Counted from the stretch's first letter, positions 35,642 to 44,937 are shown. The stretch is 64,000 nt of DNA from Cupriavidus sp. IDO (GCF_000812465.1 NZ_JWMA01000014.1:1-64000); one strand, 5' to 3'. Numbers and translations are program-made. Notes: generated from the sequence alone by a model not told the origin.

Positions 35642-35797
35642 TCAGTCGTCGTTATCTCCGTGGTGTCGATGGTGTCCGTGGTATCCATAGCCCCAGTACC
35701 CATACGGACGATAGCCGTACCCGCTATCGTACGGCACCACGACACAGCCGCCGAGCATCGTGGAAGCGGCAATCAGCAATGCGAGCATGGGTTGCAT
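35642..35797 (-). CDS. Small Gly/Tyr/His-rich lipoprotein
   Basis: 51 residues: a lipoprotein signal peptide ending in the lipobox LGGC (Cys18) and a mature tail VVVPYDSGYGYRPYGYWGYGYHGHHRHHGDNDD, rich in Tyr, Gly and His and possibly metal-binding. ATG 35797 is preceded by TTGGGGAATCGCC, an acceptable ribosome site. Probably outer-membrane anchored; function unknown. Similar short lipoproteins occur in Burkholderiales near envelope genes. Confidence 0.6.
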   Translation of the reverse strand: MQPMLALLIAASTMLGGCVVVPYDSGYGYRPYGYWGYGYHGHHRHHGDNDD

Positions 35798-35942
35798 GGC
35801 GATTCCCCAAAGGTGACAAACGCGGAGAGGCCAGGCTGGCTTTCCAGCCAACCTGCGCTCTCCGCAAAGCTCCTGCACTCAGGCTACGTTGCAGCGGCCT
35901 TCGCCCTGGCAACGCCCCCTCGGTTCGCCCGGTGGGAGCAGC

Positions 35943-36389
35943 TTACTGTTTCTTTGTCTTGTTCACGCTGGCTGCGGCCTTCGCGGCTTCGGGCTGCGCC
36001 TCGGGCTTCGCCACATCCGCCTTGGCCTTCGCCTTCTCGGAATCATTCTTTGCTTCAGGCTTCGGCATACCAGTTGCCTCTGTATGGGTGGCCTTCGTCT
36101 TGCTCGCCTTGTGGTGTGTGCCCTTGGCGGTGGACTTATTGGCATCAGCCTTTACGTCAGCCTTCTCCTTATTGGCGCTGGCTTGGGCCTTTACTTCATC
36201 GCCCTGCGCGCCGGCACTCTTCGTGTTCTTGTCGGCTTTTTCCTGCGTGGCGCTCTTTTCCTTGACGACCTTCACCTGGTCTTTCGTCGCCCCGGCTTGT
36301 GGCTGAGTCGCGGAAGCTGGCACACCAGTCTGCGCGAAAACGGTACCGACAAGGGCTGCAGAGGCGAGAGCAGCGAACAGCTTCTTCAT
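35943..36389 (-). CDS. Exported lysine/alanine-rich disordered protein
   Basis: 148 residues. A signal peptide (MKKLFAALASAALVGTVFAQ) precedes a mature chain made almost only of Lys, Ala, Glu, Thr, Asp and Gln (AKAKADVAKPEAQPEAAKAA), histone H1-like in composition and predicted disordered. ATG 36389 follows AGGAGTTCACGTC. A dyad lies about 70 bp upstream. Function unknown; periplasmic location is likely. Confidence 0.65.
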   Translation of the reverse strand: MKKLFAALASAALVGTVFAQTGVPASATQPQAGATKDQVKVVKEKSATQEKADKNTKSAGAQGDEVKAQASANKEKADVKADANKSTAKGTHHKASKTKATHTEATGMPKPEAKNDSEKAKAKADVAKPEAQPEAAKAAASVNKTKKQ

Positions 36390-36456
36390 GACGTGAACTC
36401 CTGAGGAATTTCTGGCAGCTCGGCAATGCGCCGTGCTTACCCGCTAAAACGGTACT

Positions 36457-36481
36457 GTCCTGAGCCAAGTTGACTCAGGAC
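36457..36481. promoter_or_regulatory. Dyad in the 36390-36763 divergent gap
   Basis: GTCCTGAG (36457-36464) and CTCAGGAC (36474-36481) are a perfect 8-bp inverted repeat with a 9-bp spacer, 68 bp upstream of the Lys/Ala-rich gene. It could be an operator or a leader hairpin. The rest of this 374-bp gap shows no gene. Confidence 0.45.
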
Positions 36482-36763
36482 CCGTGACAATCCGTAAGTT
36501 CTGAAACAGGCAAACTCAATTCGCGAGCATGGCCGGATGTGCCTACGCTTGCAGCACGGGGCTTCGTCCCTTCGGAAGAACTCCGACTGAACTCCGACTT
36601 CGGTCCGCGCTAAAAATACTCGGTTGTTTTGTAGCCCCAAAAGTCCGGCTGGACACCTGGCGCCTCGACGTCGCGTTACAGAAAGTCACCGCTGTGCGAA
36701 TCCGCTAATACACTGCCGACCCATGCTGACCTAGAGTCTCTGCAAGAGAAAAAGGAGAAAATC

Positions 36764-37081
36764 ATGCGAAAGGCCGCATCGCTCTTGCTTCTGGTCGGCG
36801 TTACCGCGCTTGGCTCCAACATGGCTGAGGCGCGAGTGGACGTCGGCATTGGTATTGGCATCCCCATGCCAGCGATTGTCGCCCCGCCGCCCGTCTACTA
36901 CGAGCCAGCTCCCGTAGTCGTTCAGCCGCCGCCCGTGGTAGCGGCTCCGGCCTACTATTACGACGACTGGCAGGGCCGCGCCTGGAGAGAGCGCCAATGG
37001 CGCGAACAGCGATGGAGGGAGCACGAATGGCGGGAGCGCCGGCGGGAATGGCGGCGCTGGCATGACGACTACGATGACTAG
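36764..37081 (+). CDS. Proline-rich exported protein with arginine-rich tail (PXPV-repeat type)
   Basis: 105 residues: a signal peptide (MRKAASLLLLVGVTALGSNMAEA), then ARVDVGIGIGIPMPAIVAPP, Pro/Val/Tyr repeats, and a charged C-terminus of Trp-Arg-Glu repeats (WRERQWREQRWREHEW). It is a paralogue of the protein encoded at 11821-12153, sharing the ARVDV-x-IGVP start of the mature part. ATG 36764 follows AAAAGGAGAAAATC, a strong ribosome site. Function unknown. Confidence 0.75.
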   Translation: MRKAASLLLLVGVTALGSNMAEARVDVGIGIGIPMPAIVAPPPVYYEPAPVVVQPPPVVAAPAYYYDDWQGRAWRERQWREQRWREHEWRERRREWRRWHDDYDD

Positions 37082-37162
37082 CATGCGCAAGCGCTTGGCT
37101 TGTGGGTAACAGTCGGAACGCCGAGGGGCTCGTCATCACTCATTAGATTTGCAGGTAACAGT

Positions 37163-37594
37163 ATGAGGCCGCGTCATGCGACCAAGGCAGACCTTCGAGA
37201 TGTGGAAGCATTGCTCCGGTCGTGTTCACTACCCGTTGGCGGAATACATAGCGAAGCGGTGCAATTTCATGTCAGCCGGGACAAGACTGGCCTCCTCGGC
37301 TGCGTCGGTATCGAGGTGTTCGGTGACAGCGTTGGCCTGTTGCGAGGAGTCGCTGTCGCCGAGCGCGCGAGACGGGCAGGGCTGGCCGCCTTGCTGGTGT
37401 CCGCACTGGTCGCTGATGTCCGCCTGCGTGGCGTCGATACCCTGGTCGTCGGAACTAGAGCGGCAGCCGGCTATTTCTCCCTCCTTGGCTTCACGCTCGC
37501 CGACCCTGCTGCCATCCCTCCGGAATTGCTGGCTTCACGTGAATTCGCTAACGCCCGTATCAGTGAAATGGCTCTATTGAAGGCTAAGCTCTAA
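37163..37594 (+). CDS. GNAT acetyltransferase, ArsN2-like (second copy)
   Basis: 143-residue GNAT protein with the ArsN2-type layout: RHATKADLRDVEALLRSCSLPVGGI at the start, LLGCVGIEVFGDSVGLLRGVAVAERARRAGLAALLV (acetyl-CoA motif A) and YFSLLGF near the C-terminus. It is divergent from, but clearly the same family as, the protein encoded at 30170-30613. No arsenic genes surround it. ATG 37163 is used; GCAGG lies upstream. Substrate unknown. Confidence 0.72.
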   Translation: MRPRHATKADLRDVEALLRSCSLPVGGIHSEAVQFHVSRDKTGLLGCVGIEVFGDSVGLLRGVAVAERARRAGLAALLVSALVADVRLRGVDTLVVGTRAAAGYFSLLGFTLADPAAIPPELLASREFANARISEMALLKAKL

Positions 37595-38310
37595 CCTCGC
37601 CAAACACCGAGCTATCCCACTGCCGCACTATCGAGCCGCCCTGGTCCAAGTGCAGACATAGGAATGCTTTCGATACGCACGTTCCATACCATTCCGGTTG
37701 CAGCAACCATTTCTCATGAATGCATTCTTGGGCTATGTGACTTCGCCATGAGGTTTCGTCCATGAGCTGTCGACGTTGCACAACAAGTTGACGGCAGATT
37801 TGGACTGAGGGCAGTCAATGTCAACGTAGAACCCGAAGCCAATGGCCGGGTTGAGGAACTACCAATGCGCAAAGCTCGCGTCATTCTCTATATTTCGCGT
37901 AGACATCTCGAGAACATCTTCGGATGCCCTGCACGTGGCAGGTTCGTTCAGAAAAGAGAAGGTGGTTTCCAAATTTCGCTGACCACCGCTCTCGCCTACC
38001 GAAAGGCAAACTCCAGAGGATAAAAGCGGTGGCGACCAGCGTTGCGCGGATGAGGTTAGGAAATTCCCACGTTTCCGTTATGTTGGGGACAATTCCCTGA
38101 CTGCCGGAGACTCGCCCGCGTGTGTGACTAAAAAGCCGCCACGATGGCATGACGCCAGCCGAACGTCCCGGCCTCGCCGAAGGCCGCGTGCGTGTCGACA
38201 CGCACGTACGTTGCACCTACCAGCAACAGATGAAACAGAAGGCGAGTTTCACGAGACATTATTTGAGCAGTCAAGGGCCGACTGAACAGAATTAGATATA
38301 GGAGGCGCGT
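37595..38310. other. 716-bp low-information gap
   Basis: No recognisable gene. There is a minus-strand 65-codon frame (37584-37781, begins MQRRQLMDETSW) and a plus-strand 52-codon frame (37865-38023). The sequence is less GC-rich than core regions and may be relic DNA. The promoter of the acylphosphatase/ligD group should lie near its right end. Confidence 0.4.
37865..38023 (+). CDS. Possible 52-residue small protein
   Basis: ATG 37865 is preceded by GTTGAGGAACTACCA (GAGGA at suitable distance) and the frame runs to TAA at 38021-38023. The product is basic (begins MRKARVILYISRRHL) with no signal peptide or known domain. The ribosome site is the only support; a chance frame is quite possible. 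Confidence 0.2.
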   Translation: MRKARVILYISRRHLENIFGCPARGRFVQKREGGFQISLTTALAYRKANSRG

Positions 38311-38619
38311 ATGCAATCTGACGGAAGCGATGGGACGCTTGAGACCCGATTGGCACGAGTACATGGTCGCGTGCAGGGTATCGGCTACCGGGAAGCCTGT
38401 GTGCGCCGCGCCCAGGAATTAGGCATCACCGGCTGGGTGCGCAATCGCATGGATGAATCGGTAGAACTGATGCTGCAAGGCTCGCCGGCGCAACTTGCCG
38501 AAATGTGTGCTTGGCTAAGCGACGGCATGCCGGCAGCCCTCGTGGAGCGAATTGAAGTCACCGATGTACAACCACCGTTTGCACGCTTCCACAGCTTCGA
38601 GCGCTTGCCTACTTTGTGA
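38311..38619 (+). CDS. acyP: Acylphosphatase
   Basis: 102-residue acylphosphatase hydrolysing carboxyl-phosphate bonds. The signature VHGRVQGIGYREACVRRAQELGITGWVRNRMDESVE includes catalytic Arg27 (in GYR) and Asn45 (in VRNR). Ile-Tyr replaces the common Val-Phe in VQGVGFR, a mild deviation. ATG 38311 follows the strong ribosome site AGGAGGCGCGT. It lies 87 bp upstream of ligD in the same orientation, but a functional link to DNA repair is not evident. Confidence 0.85.
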   Translation: MQSDGSDGTLETRLARVHGRVQGIGYREACVRRAQELGITGWVRNRMDESVELMLQGSPAQLAEMCAWLSDGMPAALVERIEVTDVQPPFARFHSFERLPTL

Positions 38620-38706
38620 GGGATGGCAATTCGGTGCCGCACGCGAAGCACTCAGGACACGAATAAGCTACGCTAAGTAGGTTGATCAGCGAACCGAGCG
38701 AAGGCT

Positions 38707-41220
38707 ATGGTCGCCAACTCTGACCGGACGCGCCTGCCGCTGTCCAAGTACCGGAAGAAGCGTGACTTTAATGTCACGCCGGAGCCCGCGCCTCACGCCG
38801 GCGGTCCTTCAGCCGAAGGCCAGCACTTGTCGTTCGTTGTGCAAAAGCACTGGTCCGGGCGGCTGCACTACGACTTTCGACTCGAGCTAGATGGTGTCCT
38901 GTTGAGCTGGGCCGTCCCCAAGGGGCCGTGTTACGACCCCCAGGAGAAACGGATGGCCATCCATGTCGAAGACCATCCAATTGGCTACGCAAGTTTCCAA
39001 GGAATTATTCCCCCGAAGCAATACGGAGCTGGAAAAGTCATTGTCTGGGACCACGGCACTTGGGAACCAGTGGGCGACCCTCGTGAAGGGATTCAGACCG
39101 GAAAGCTAGTTTTCCAGCTGCATGGGGAGAAGCTCGCCGGGCGCTGGGAGCTAGTGCGCATTTCAAAGTCCGAAGACAAGCAAGACCAGTGGATGCTTTT
39201 CAAGAAGCGAGATGAGTGGGCGCGATCCCTTGCAGAGTATGACGTCGTCAAAGCCCTGCCGGACAGTGTCGTCGACAAGCCCCTGGGGCCTATCGAGGAG
39301 CGCGAACCCAAATCCAACCCCCGGCCTTCGCTCGGCGTGGAACCCGAAGCCGACCTCACCCTTGCAGTGGCCACCACATTGCCGGCGACGCTCGAGCCGC
39401 AGCTCGCTACCCCGGCTGCGTCCCTTCCAAAGGGGAATGGCTGGATAGTGGAGACGAAATTCGACGGGTACCGCCTTCTTGCGCGGGTAGACAAGGGCCG
39501 CGTCAAGCTCTTCACCCGAGGCGGCCACGATTGGACAAGCAAGCTCAAAACCCTTGCGGCAGAGTTGAAAGACCTGAGCGCCTCGAGCGCCTGGCTCGAC
39601 GGCGAAATCGTTGTTCTCAAAGATGGCCTACCTGATTTCAACGCTTTGCAGAATGCCATCGACGCGGCTCGCGGCGAGAGCATCGTCTACTTCCTCTTCG
39701 ACCTTATCTACCTGGACGGAAAAGACTTGCGCAAGGTGCCACTGAGCTCCCGGCGAGCCCTCCTCGCACGCCTTGTTGGAGAGCCCGGCGAGCGAATCCG
39801 AATCAGCGAGCATTTCGACGCGCCACCAACCCAAGTATTCAAGGCTGCATGCGATTTGGGGCTGGAAGGGCTAATGTTCAAACGGCATGACGCGCCGTAT
39901 GTCTCGACGAGGACTCAGACTTGGCTAAAGGCGAAGTGCACGCTTCGCCAAGAGTTCGTCATCTGTGGCTTCACGAATCGTGCTGGCGCGCCTCAGGAGG
40001 TAGGCAGCCTGCTGCTGGCATATCACGATGATGACAAGCTCCGCCATGCCGGCAGTGTCGGCACAGGCTGGGATGCCAAGACTGCCAGAGACTTGTGGGC
40101 ACGTCTGAAAGCGCTCGAGGTGCCTTCTCCATCGTTCGACCCGAAAGCCGTCAAGCCGAGGCGCTGGTCCAGGCGCACCGTCGGTAGCGAACACTGGGTC
40201 CAGCCAGTACTGGTGGCAGAAGTCGCCTTCGCTGAGTGGACCGCTGACGGTCTTGTGCGACAAGCCTCGTTCAAAGGCTTGCGCACGGACAAGCCGGCAA
40301 GCGGAATCACCCGGGAAGCCGCCAAGACAGCAGCCTCAGCCCCGGCACCCAGTGCGGTGAAGGTGACTCACCCTGAGCGGGTCATCGACCCGTCAACCGG
40401 GATGACCAAGCTCGACCTCGTCCGCTACTATGAAAGCGTAGCCGACTGGATGCTGCCCCACCTCAAGGACCGCCCACTATCGTTGTTGCGCGCGCCCAAT
40501 GGCATCATCGAAGAACTGTTTTTTCAGAAGCACCCTGAGAGCAAGATGCCTGGGCTCAAAGAACACGACCCCACCTTGTGGCCAGGTCACGGTGCCTTGC
40601 TTACCGTCGACAACATGGACGCGCTTGTATCCGCCGCTCAGATGAACGTCGTCGAGTTCCACACCTGGAACTCCACGGTCGGACGCCTGGACAGGCCTGA
40701 CAGGGTGATTTTCGACCTGGACCCCGGCGAAGACCTGAAGTGGTCGCACATGCAGGAAGCAGCACTCCTTGTCCACACGCTGCTGACTGAACTTGGCCTC
40801 AAGGCTTGGCCAAAAACCAGCGGCGGCAAGGGCTTGCACGTCGTCGTACCGCTGGCACCAAGGCTCGATTACGACACTGTGAAGGGCTTCGCCAGAACCT
40901 TCGTCGTGCATATCGCCAAGAGCATCCCCCAGCGATTCTCCGCAGTGCCAGGGCCTGCGAACCGCAAGGGAAAAGTCTTCGTCGATTACCTTCGCAACGG
41001 CATGGGCCAGACCACTGTCGCGGCATTCTCCGCTCGTGCACGCCCTGGCCTGGGAGTGTCCATGCCAGTAACGTGGGAGCAGCTTATGTCGCTAAAAAGT
41101 GGAGCGCAGTGGACTGTCGCGACAGCGCGCGAGTACCTTAGCTTCCAAACCGGGGACCCGTGGGCGGAATTTTGGTCGACCAGTCAGACATTGACCTCCG
41201 CGATGAAGCGGCTAATCTGA
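38707..41220 (+). CDS. ligD: Multifunctional DNA ligase D (non-homologous end joining)
   Basis: 837 residues in the Pseudomonas-type order: phosphoesterase domain (about 25-175, QKHWSGRLHYDFRLE with the catalytic His), ATP-dependent ligase domain (about 225-525, adenylated Lys251 in VETKFDGYR), and primase-polymerase domain (about 545-837, LFFQKHPESKMPG and metal-binding FDLDPGED). It trims 3' ends, fills gaps with ribo- or deoxynucleotides and seals double-strand breaks bridged by Ku. ku follows 60 bp downstream. The start ATG 38707 has only a weak GAAGG site. Confidence 0.95.
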   Translation: MVANSDRTRLPLSKYRKKRDFNVTPEPAPHAGGPSAEGQHLSFVVQKHWSGRLHYDFRLELDGVLLSWAVPKGPCYDPQEKRMAIHVEDHPIGYASFQGIIPPKQYGAGKVIVWDHGTWEPVGDPREGIQTGKLVFQLHGEKLAGRWELVRISKSEDKQDQWMLFKKRDEWARSLAEYDVVKALPDSVVDKPLGPIEEREPKSNPRPSLGVEPEADLTLAVATTLPATLEPQLATPAASLPKGNGWIVETKFDGYRLLARVDKGRVKLFTRGGHDWTSKLKTLAAELKDLSASSAWLDGEIVVLKDGLPDFNALQNAIDAARGESIVYFLFDLIYLDGKDLRKVPLSSRRALLARLVGEPGERIRISEHFDAPPTQVFKAACDLGLEGLMFKRHDAPYVSTRTQTWLKAKCTLRQEFVICGFTNRAGAPQEVGSLLLAYHDDDKLRHAGSVGTGWDAKTARDLWARLKALEVPSPSFDPKAVKPRRWSRRTVGSEHWVQPVLVAEVAFAEWTADGLVRQASFKGLRTDKPASGITREAAKTAASAPAPSAVKVTHPERVIDPSTGMTKLDLVRYYESVADWMLPHLKDRPLSLLRAPNGIIEELFFQKHPESKMPGLKEHDPTLWPGHGALLTVDNMDALVSAAQMNVVEFHTWNSTVGRLDRPDRVIFDLDPGEDLKWSHMQEAALLVHTLLTELGLKAWPKTSGGKGLHVVVPLAPRLDYDTVKGFARTFVVHIAKSIPQRFSAVPGPANRKGKVFVDYLRNGMGQTTVAAFSARARPGLGVSMPVTWEQLMSLKSGAQWTVATAREYLSFQTGDPWAEFWSTSQTLTSAMKRLI

Positions 41221-41280
41221 CCCCAACGCCGCACTTTGCCGGGTGCTGCCTCACCGACAGCTTATTGCGTGGAGGAATTC

Positions 41281-42192
41281 ATGCCAGCTCGTTCAATCGC
41301 CTCCCTATCCCTTTCATTCGGGTTGGTCTCAATCCCCGTCAAGCTGTATTCCGCGACCGAGAGCGAAACTGCCGTCAGGTTTAATTTCCTCGCCCCGGAT
41401 GGCTCCCGTGCCAAGCAGCAGTACATATCAGAGAAGACGGGTAAGCCCGTCGACCGTGCAGACTTGCAGAAGGGGTACGAATTTGAAAAAGACCGCTTTG
41501 TCGTGTTCTCACCTGAGGAGCTGAAAGCCTTAGAGGAAGGCGCCAGTCATGTTGTTGAGATCGTTGCGTTCATTCCTGAAATGGCCGTTGACCCTATTTT
41601 CTACGACAAGGCTTACTACATCGCTCCCGACAAGCGCGGCGGCAAGCCCTACAGCTTGCTCCAGAAGGCCATGGCCCAAAGCCACCGCTGCGCCCTGGCC
41701 AGATGGGCTTCCAAGGGAAAAACGCATATCGTGCAGGTTCGCCCCGCCGACGACGGGCTGGTGTTCCAACAGCTTCTCTTTGCCGATGAAGTCAGGTCAT
41801 TGAAAGACCTGCACATTGAGCAAGTCGATGTTTCCGATGCCGAGTTGCGATTGGCGCTGCAGATTATCGACCAGGCCACAGAAGAGACCTACGACCCGAC
41901 GCAGTACGCAGACGAAGAAAAGAAGCGTGTTCTCAAAGCCATTGACGAGAAGATCGCAGGCAAGAACATTGTCACGCACGAGCAGGTGGAGGTGTCCCCT
42001 ACAGGCCAGGTAATCGACCTGATGGATGCTCTGCGCGCGAGCCTGGCAAAAGGCGGCAAGGCCAAAGCACCTGCCGCAAAAGCCAAGGTTGCCGCCACAG
42101 ATGTCTCTGCTCTTGCAACAAAGGAGCGCAAAGGCGTGAAGCGGGCGGAAAAAGTCGCACCGGCACCTACCAGAGTTCGGGCACGGAAGTGA
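41281..42192 (+). CDS. ku: Ku homodimer protein for end joining
   Basis: 303-residue bacterial Ku with the core beta-barrel (MPARSIASLSLSFGLVSIPVKLYSATE) and the LigD-interacting region, ending in an extended Lys/Ala-rich tail (about 255-303, KGGKAKAPAAKAKVAA...RVRARK) like the tails that thread DNA in some bacteria. ATG 41281 has a strong site (GGAGGAATTC). It binds broken DNA ends and recruits LigD, encoded upstream. The stop codon overlaps the next gene's GTG (GTGA), so the third protein is made coupled to Ku. Confidence 0.95.
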   Translation: MPARSIASLSLSFGLVSIPVKLYSATESETAVRFNFLAPDGSRAKQQYISEKTGKPVDRADLQKGYEFEKDRFVVFSPEELKALEEGASHVVEIVAFIPEMAVDPIFYDKAYYIAPDKRGGKPYSLLQKAMAQSHRCALARWASKGKTHIVQVRPADDGLVFQQLLFADEVRSLKDLHIEQVDVSDAELRLALQIIDQATEETYDPTQYADEEKKRVLKAIDEKIAGKNIVTHEQVEVSPTGQVIDLMDALRASLAKGGKAKAPAAKAKVAATDVSALATKERKGVKRAEKVAPAPTRVRARK

Positions 42193-43031
42193 CAGGCAGC
42201 GCTTCAGACCAGAAGTTTTCGCTAAGCAAGCTTCAGTCGCTGCTCGGCGTTTCGCGAGCCGTCCTGTCGGGCCTTGTGAGCGCCGGCTTTGTGAAGCCCG
42301 TCCGCGGTCGGCGCAACGAGCTGCGCTTCAGCTTCCAGGATGTCGTCCTGCTGCGCACCGCCTATCAGCTGCAGTCCGCCAACATTCCGGCGCGGAAGAT
42401 TCTTCGTTCGCTCGAACGGCTCCGAACTTCCCTGCCGGCAGAGCTTCCCCTCACGGGAATTCGAATCACTGCGGTCGGTAATGCAATTGCTGTGCGTTCC
42501 GGCCCCGCTCAATGGGAGGCCGACTCGGGGCAGCTTCTCCTGGACTTCGAAGTGGCACAGGTAAAGGGCGACGTGGCGTTTCTGGACAGCGCACCTCGCG
42601 GCGCGAGGGAGGCTCACATCCAAGCCGAGGAGTGGTTTGAGCTCGGTGAGGAGCTGACTGCCACGGACCGGCGTGGGGCCGAGCATGCCTATCGGAAAGC
42701 CATGGAGTTGCTGCCGGTGGCGCACTATGGCGCTTACACTAACCTGGGCGTTCTCCTATGTGAGGACCGGCGGGGCGAAGAAGCTCTGGCGGTGTTTGAC
42801 AGGGCTTTGGAATATTTCCCGGAAGATTGTCAACTTCACTTCAATCGCGCCGTCGCCCTGGAGGAGCTGGACCGGGGCGACGACGCCCTGGACGGTTACA
42901 GGCGGTGCCTGGAGCTTGCTCCAGACTATGCGGATGCGCACTACAACCTGGCGCGGCTTAACGAACTGCGAGGAGACAGACAGGGCGCACTACGGCACTA
43001 CAACGCGTACCGTCGACTCCAGGAGCCCTGA
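42189..43031 (+). CDS. MerR-type HTH protein with TPR repeats, coupled to ku
   Basis: 280 residues: an N-terminal MerR-like winged helix-turn-helix (about 9-83, FSLSKLQSLLGVSRAVLSGLVSAGFVKP and FSFQDVVLLRTAYQL), a middle linker with beta strands (about 85-130), and at least three tetratricopeptide repeats (about 150-275, AYTNLGVLLCEDRRGEEALAVFDRALEYFPED). The GTG 42189 start overlaps the ku stop. A DNA-binding/protein-binding adaptor is suggested: a regulator or accessory factor of LigD/Ku repair. No exact family name is known to me. Confidence 0.8.
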   Translation: MTGSASDQKFSLSKLQSLLGVSRAVLSGLVSAGFVKPVRGRRNELRFSFQDVVLLRTAYQLQSANIPARKILRSLERLRTSLPAELPLTGIRITAVGNAIAVRSGPAQWEADSGQLLLDFEVAQVKGDVAFLDSAPRGAREAHIQAEEWFELGEELTATDRRGAEHAYRKAMELLPVAHYGAYTNLGVLLCEDRRGEEALAVFDRALEYFPEDCQLHFNRAVALEELDRGDDALDGYRRCLELAPDYADAHYNLARLNELRGDRQGALRHYNAYRRLQEP

Positions 43032-43041
43032 CGCCCCACCC

Positions 43042-44880
43042 TCACTCCACCGTCACCGACTTCGCCAGGTTGCGCGGCTTGTCCACATCCGTGCCGCGCG
43101 CGCATGCCGTGTGATACGCCAGCAGCTGCAGCGGCACCACGTGCAGGATCGGCGAGAGGTCGCCATAGTGCTCGGGCATGCGGATCACCTGGATGCCGTC
43201 CGACGACTGGATCTGCGTGTCGCTGTCGGCAAACACATAGAGGCGGCCGCCGCGGGCGCGCACTTCCTGGATGTTGGACTTGAGTTTTTCCAGCAGGGCG
43301 TCGTTGGGCGCTACCGTGACCACCGGCATGGCTTCGGTGACGAGCGCCAGCGGGCCGTGCTTGAGTTCGCCTGCGGGATAGGCCTCGGCGTGGATGTACG
43401 AGATTTCCTTGAGCTTGAGCGCGCCTTCCATGGCGATCGGGTAGTGCAGGCCGCGCCCGAGGAACAGCGCGTTCTCGCGGCGGGCGAAGTCTTCCGACCA
43501 GGCGATGATCTGCGGCTCGAGCGCCAGCACGCCGTGCAGCGCGGCGGGCAGGTGGCGCAGGTTGGCCAAGTCCTTCGCTTCGGCCTCTTCGGACAGGAAG
43601 CCGCGCACCTTTGCCAGGGCCAGGGTGAGCATGTAGAGGGCGGCGAGCTGGGTGGTGAAGGCCTTGGTCGACGCCACGCCGATCTCGGTGCCGGCGCGGG
43701 TCAGGAAGCGCAGTTCGGTTTCACGCACCATCGCGCTGGTGGCCACGTTGCAGACGGCGAGCGTATGGGTGTGGCCCAGTGCCCGCGCGTGACGCAGCGC
43801 GGCCATGGTGTCGGCCGTTTCGCCGGACTGGGAGATCACCACCACCAGCGCGCGCGGATTGGGGACCGTCTGGCGGTAGCGGTATTCGCTCGCCACCTCG
43901 ACCTGGGTCGGAATCCTGGCGATGCTTTCCAGCCAGTACTTGGCCGTGCAGCCGGAGTAGTAGCTGGTGCCGCAAGCCAGGATCAGCACGCTGTCGATCT
44001 CGGCGAAGACCTCGCCGGCGCGCTCGCCGAACAGTGCCGGTGAAATGCCTTCAATGCCTTCGAGCGTGTCGCCCAGCGCGCGCGGCTGCTCGAAGATTTC
44101 CTTCTGCATGAAATGACGGTACGGGCCCAGGTCCACCGAGGCGGCGTGGGCTTCGACCAGGCGCGCTTCGCGCTCGACTGGGTGGTCGTTGGCGTCGTGG
44201 ATGGTGACGCCGTCGAGCGTGATCTCGACCACATCGCCCTCTTCCAGGTAGATGATGCGGTTGGCGGTGCCGGCCACGGCCAGCGCATCCGAGGCAAGGA
44301 AGGCCTCGTTCTCGCCCAGTGCCACCACCAGCGGCGAGCCGGCGCGCGCGCCGACCACACGGCCGGGCTGGTCCTTGGCGAACACGGCAATGGCGTAGGC
44401 GCCGTGCAGGCGCTTGGTGACCGCACGCACCGAAGCGAACAGGTCGCCCCGTGTGGCGCCGCTCGGGTAGGTGTAGGCCTGGTGGATCAGGTGGGCCACA
44501 ACCTCGGTGTCGGTCTGCGACTCAAACCCGTAGCCCACCGCGCGCAGCTCTTCGCGCAGCGGCTCGTAGTTCTCGATGATGCCGTTGTGCACCAGGGCGA
44601 TGGTATCGCCGGACAGATGCGGGTGGGCATTGACGGTATCCGGCTTGCCATGCGTGGCCCAGCGGGTGTGTGCCACGCCGGTGAAGCCGGCCAGGCCGGA
44701 AGCCTGCGTCTGCGCATCCAGATCGGCCACGCGCGACACGGTACGCGCGCGTTCGACCGCATCGTCGCGCACGACGGCGACGCCGCATGAGTCATAGCCG
44801 CGGTACTCGAGGCGGCGCAGGCCTTCGATCAGGACCGGAACGATATTGCGCGTGGAAACCGCGCCGACGATGCCACACAT
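43042..44880 (-). CDS. glmS: Glutamine-fructose-6-phosphate aminotransferase (isomerizing)
   Basis: 612-residue enzyme making glucosamine-6-phosphate from fructose-6-phosphate and glutamine, the first committed step of UDP-GlcNAc and cell-wall synthesis. N-terminal Ntn glutaminase domain with nucleophile Cys2 (MCGIVGAV) and [13 protein letters not shown]; two C-terminal SIS domains ([25 protein letters not shown]) binding the sugar phosphate; and the C-terminal end AKSVTVE. It follows glmU on the same strand. The 10-bp gap to the convergent MerR/TPR gene leaves no room for a long terminator. Confidence 0.97.
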   Translation of the reverse strand: MCGIVGAVSTRNIVPVLIEGLRRLEYRGYDSCGVAVVRDDAVERARTVSRVADLDAQTQASGLAGFTGVAHTRWATHGKPDTVNAHPHLSGDTIALVHNGIIENYEPLREELRAVGYGFESQTDTEVVAHLIHQAYTYPSGATRGDLFASVRAVTKRLHGAYAIAVFAKDQPGRVVGARAGSPLVVALGENEAFLASDALAVAGTANRIIYLEEGDVVEITLDGVTIHDANDHPVEREARLVEAHAASVDLGPYRHFMQKEIFEQPRALGDTLEGIEGISPALFGERAGEVFAEIDSVLILACGTSYYSGCTAKYWLESIARIPTQVEVASEYRYRQTVPNPRALVVVISQSGETADTMAALRHARALGHTHTLAVCNVATSAMVRETELRFLTRAGTEIGVASTKAFTTQLAALYMLTLALAKVRGFLSEEAEAKDLANLRHLPAALHGVLALEPQIIAWSEDFARRENALFLGRGLHYPIAMEGALKLKEISYIHAEAYPAGELKHGPLALVTEAMPVVTVAPNDALLEKLKSNIQEVRARGGRLYVFADSDTQIQSSDGIQVIRMPEHYGDLSPILHVVPLQLLAYHTACARGTDVDKPRNLAKSVTVE

Positions 44881-44937
44881 GGTGAACCCCCGTTCATGGC
44901 GCCCTTCCCGGGCGCCGGAAATTGAATGCCAGTGAAA

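Noticed and set aside
35296-35772. 158-codon minus-strand frame overlapping the small lipoprotein
   Set aside because: Low-complexity translation, no ribosome site; the lipoprotein frame has a clear lipobox and start.
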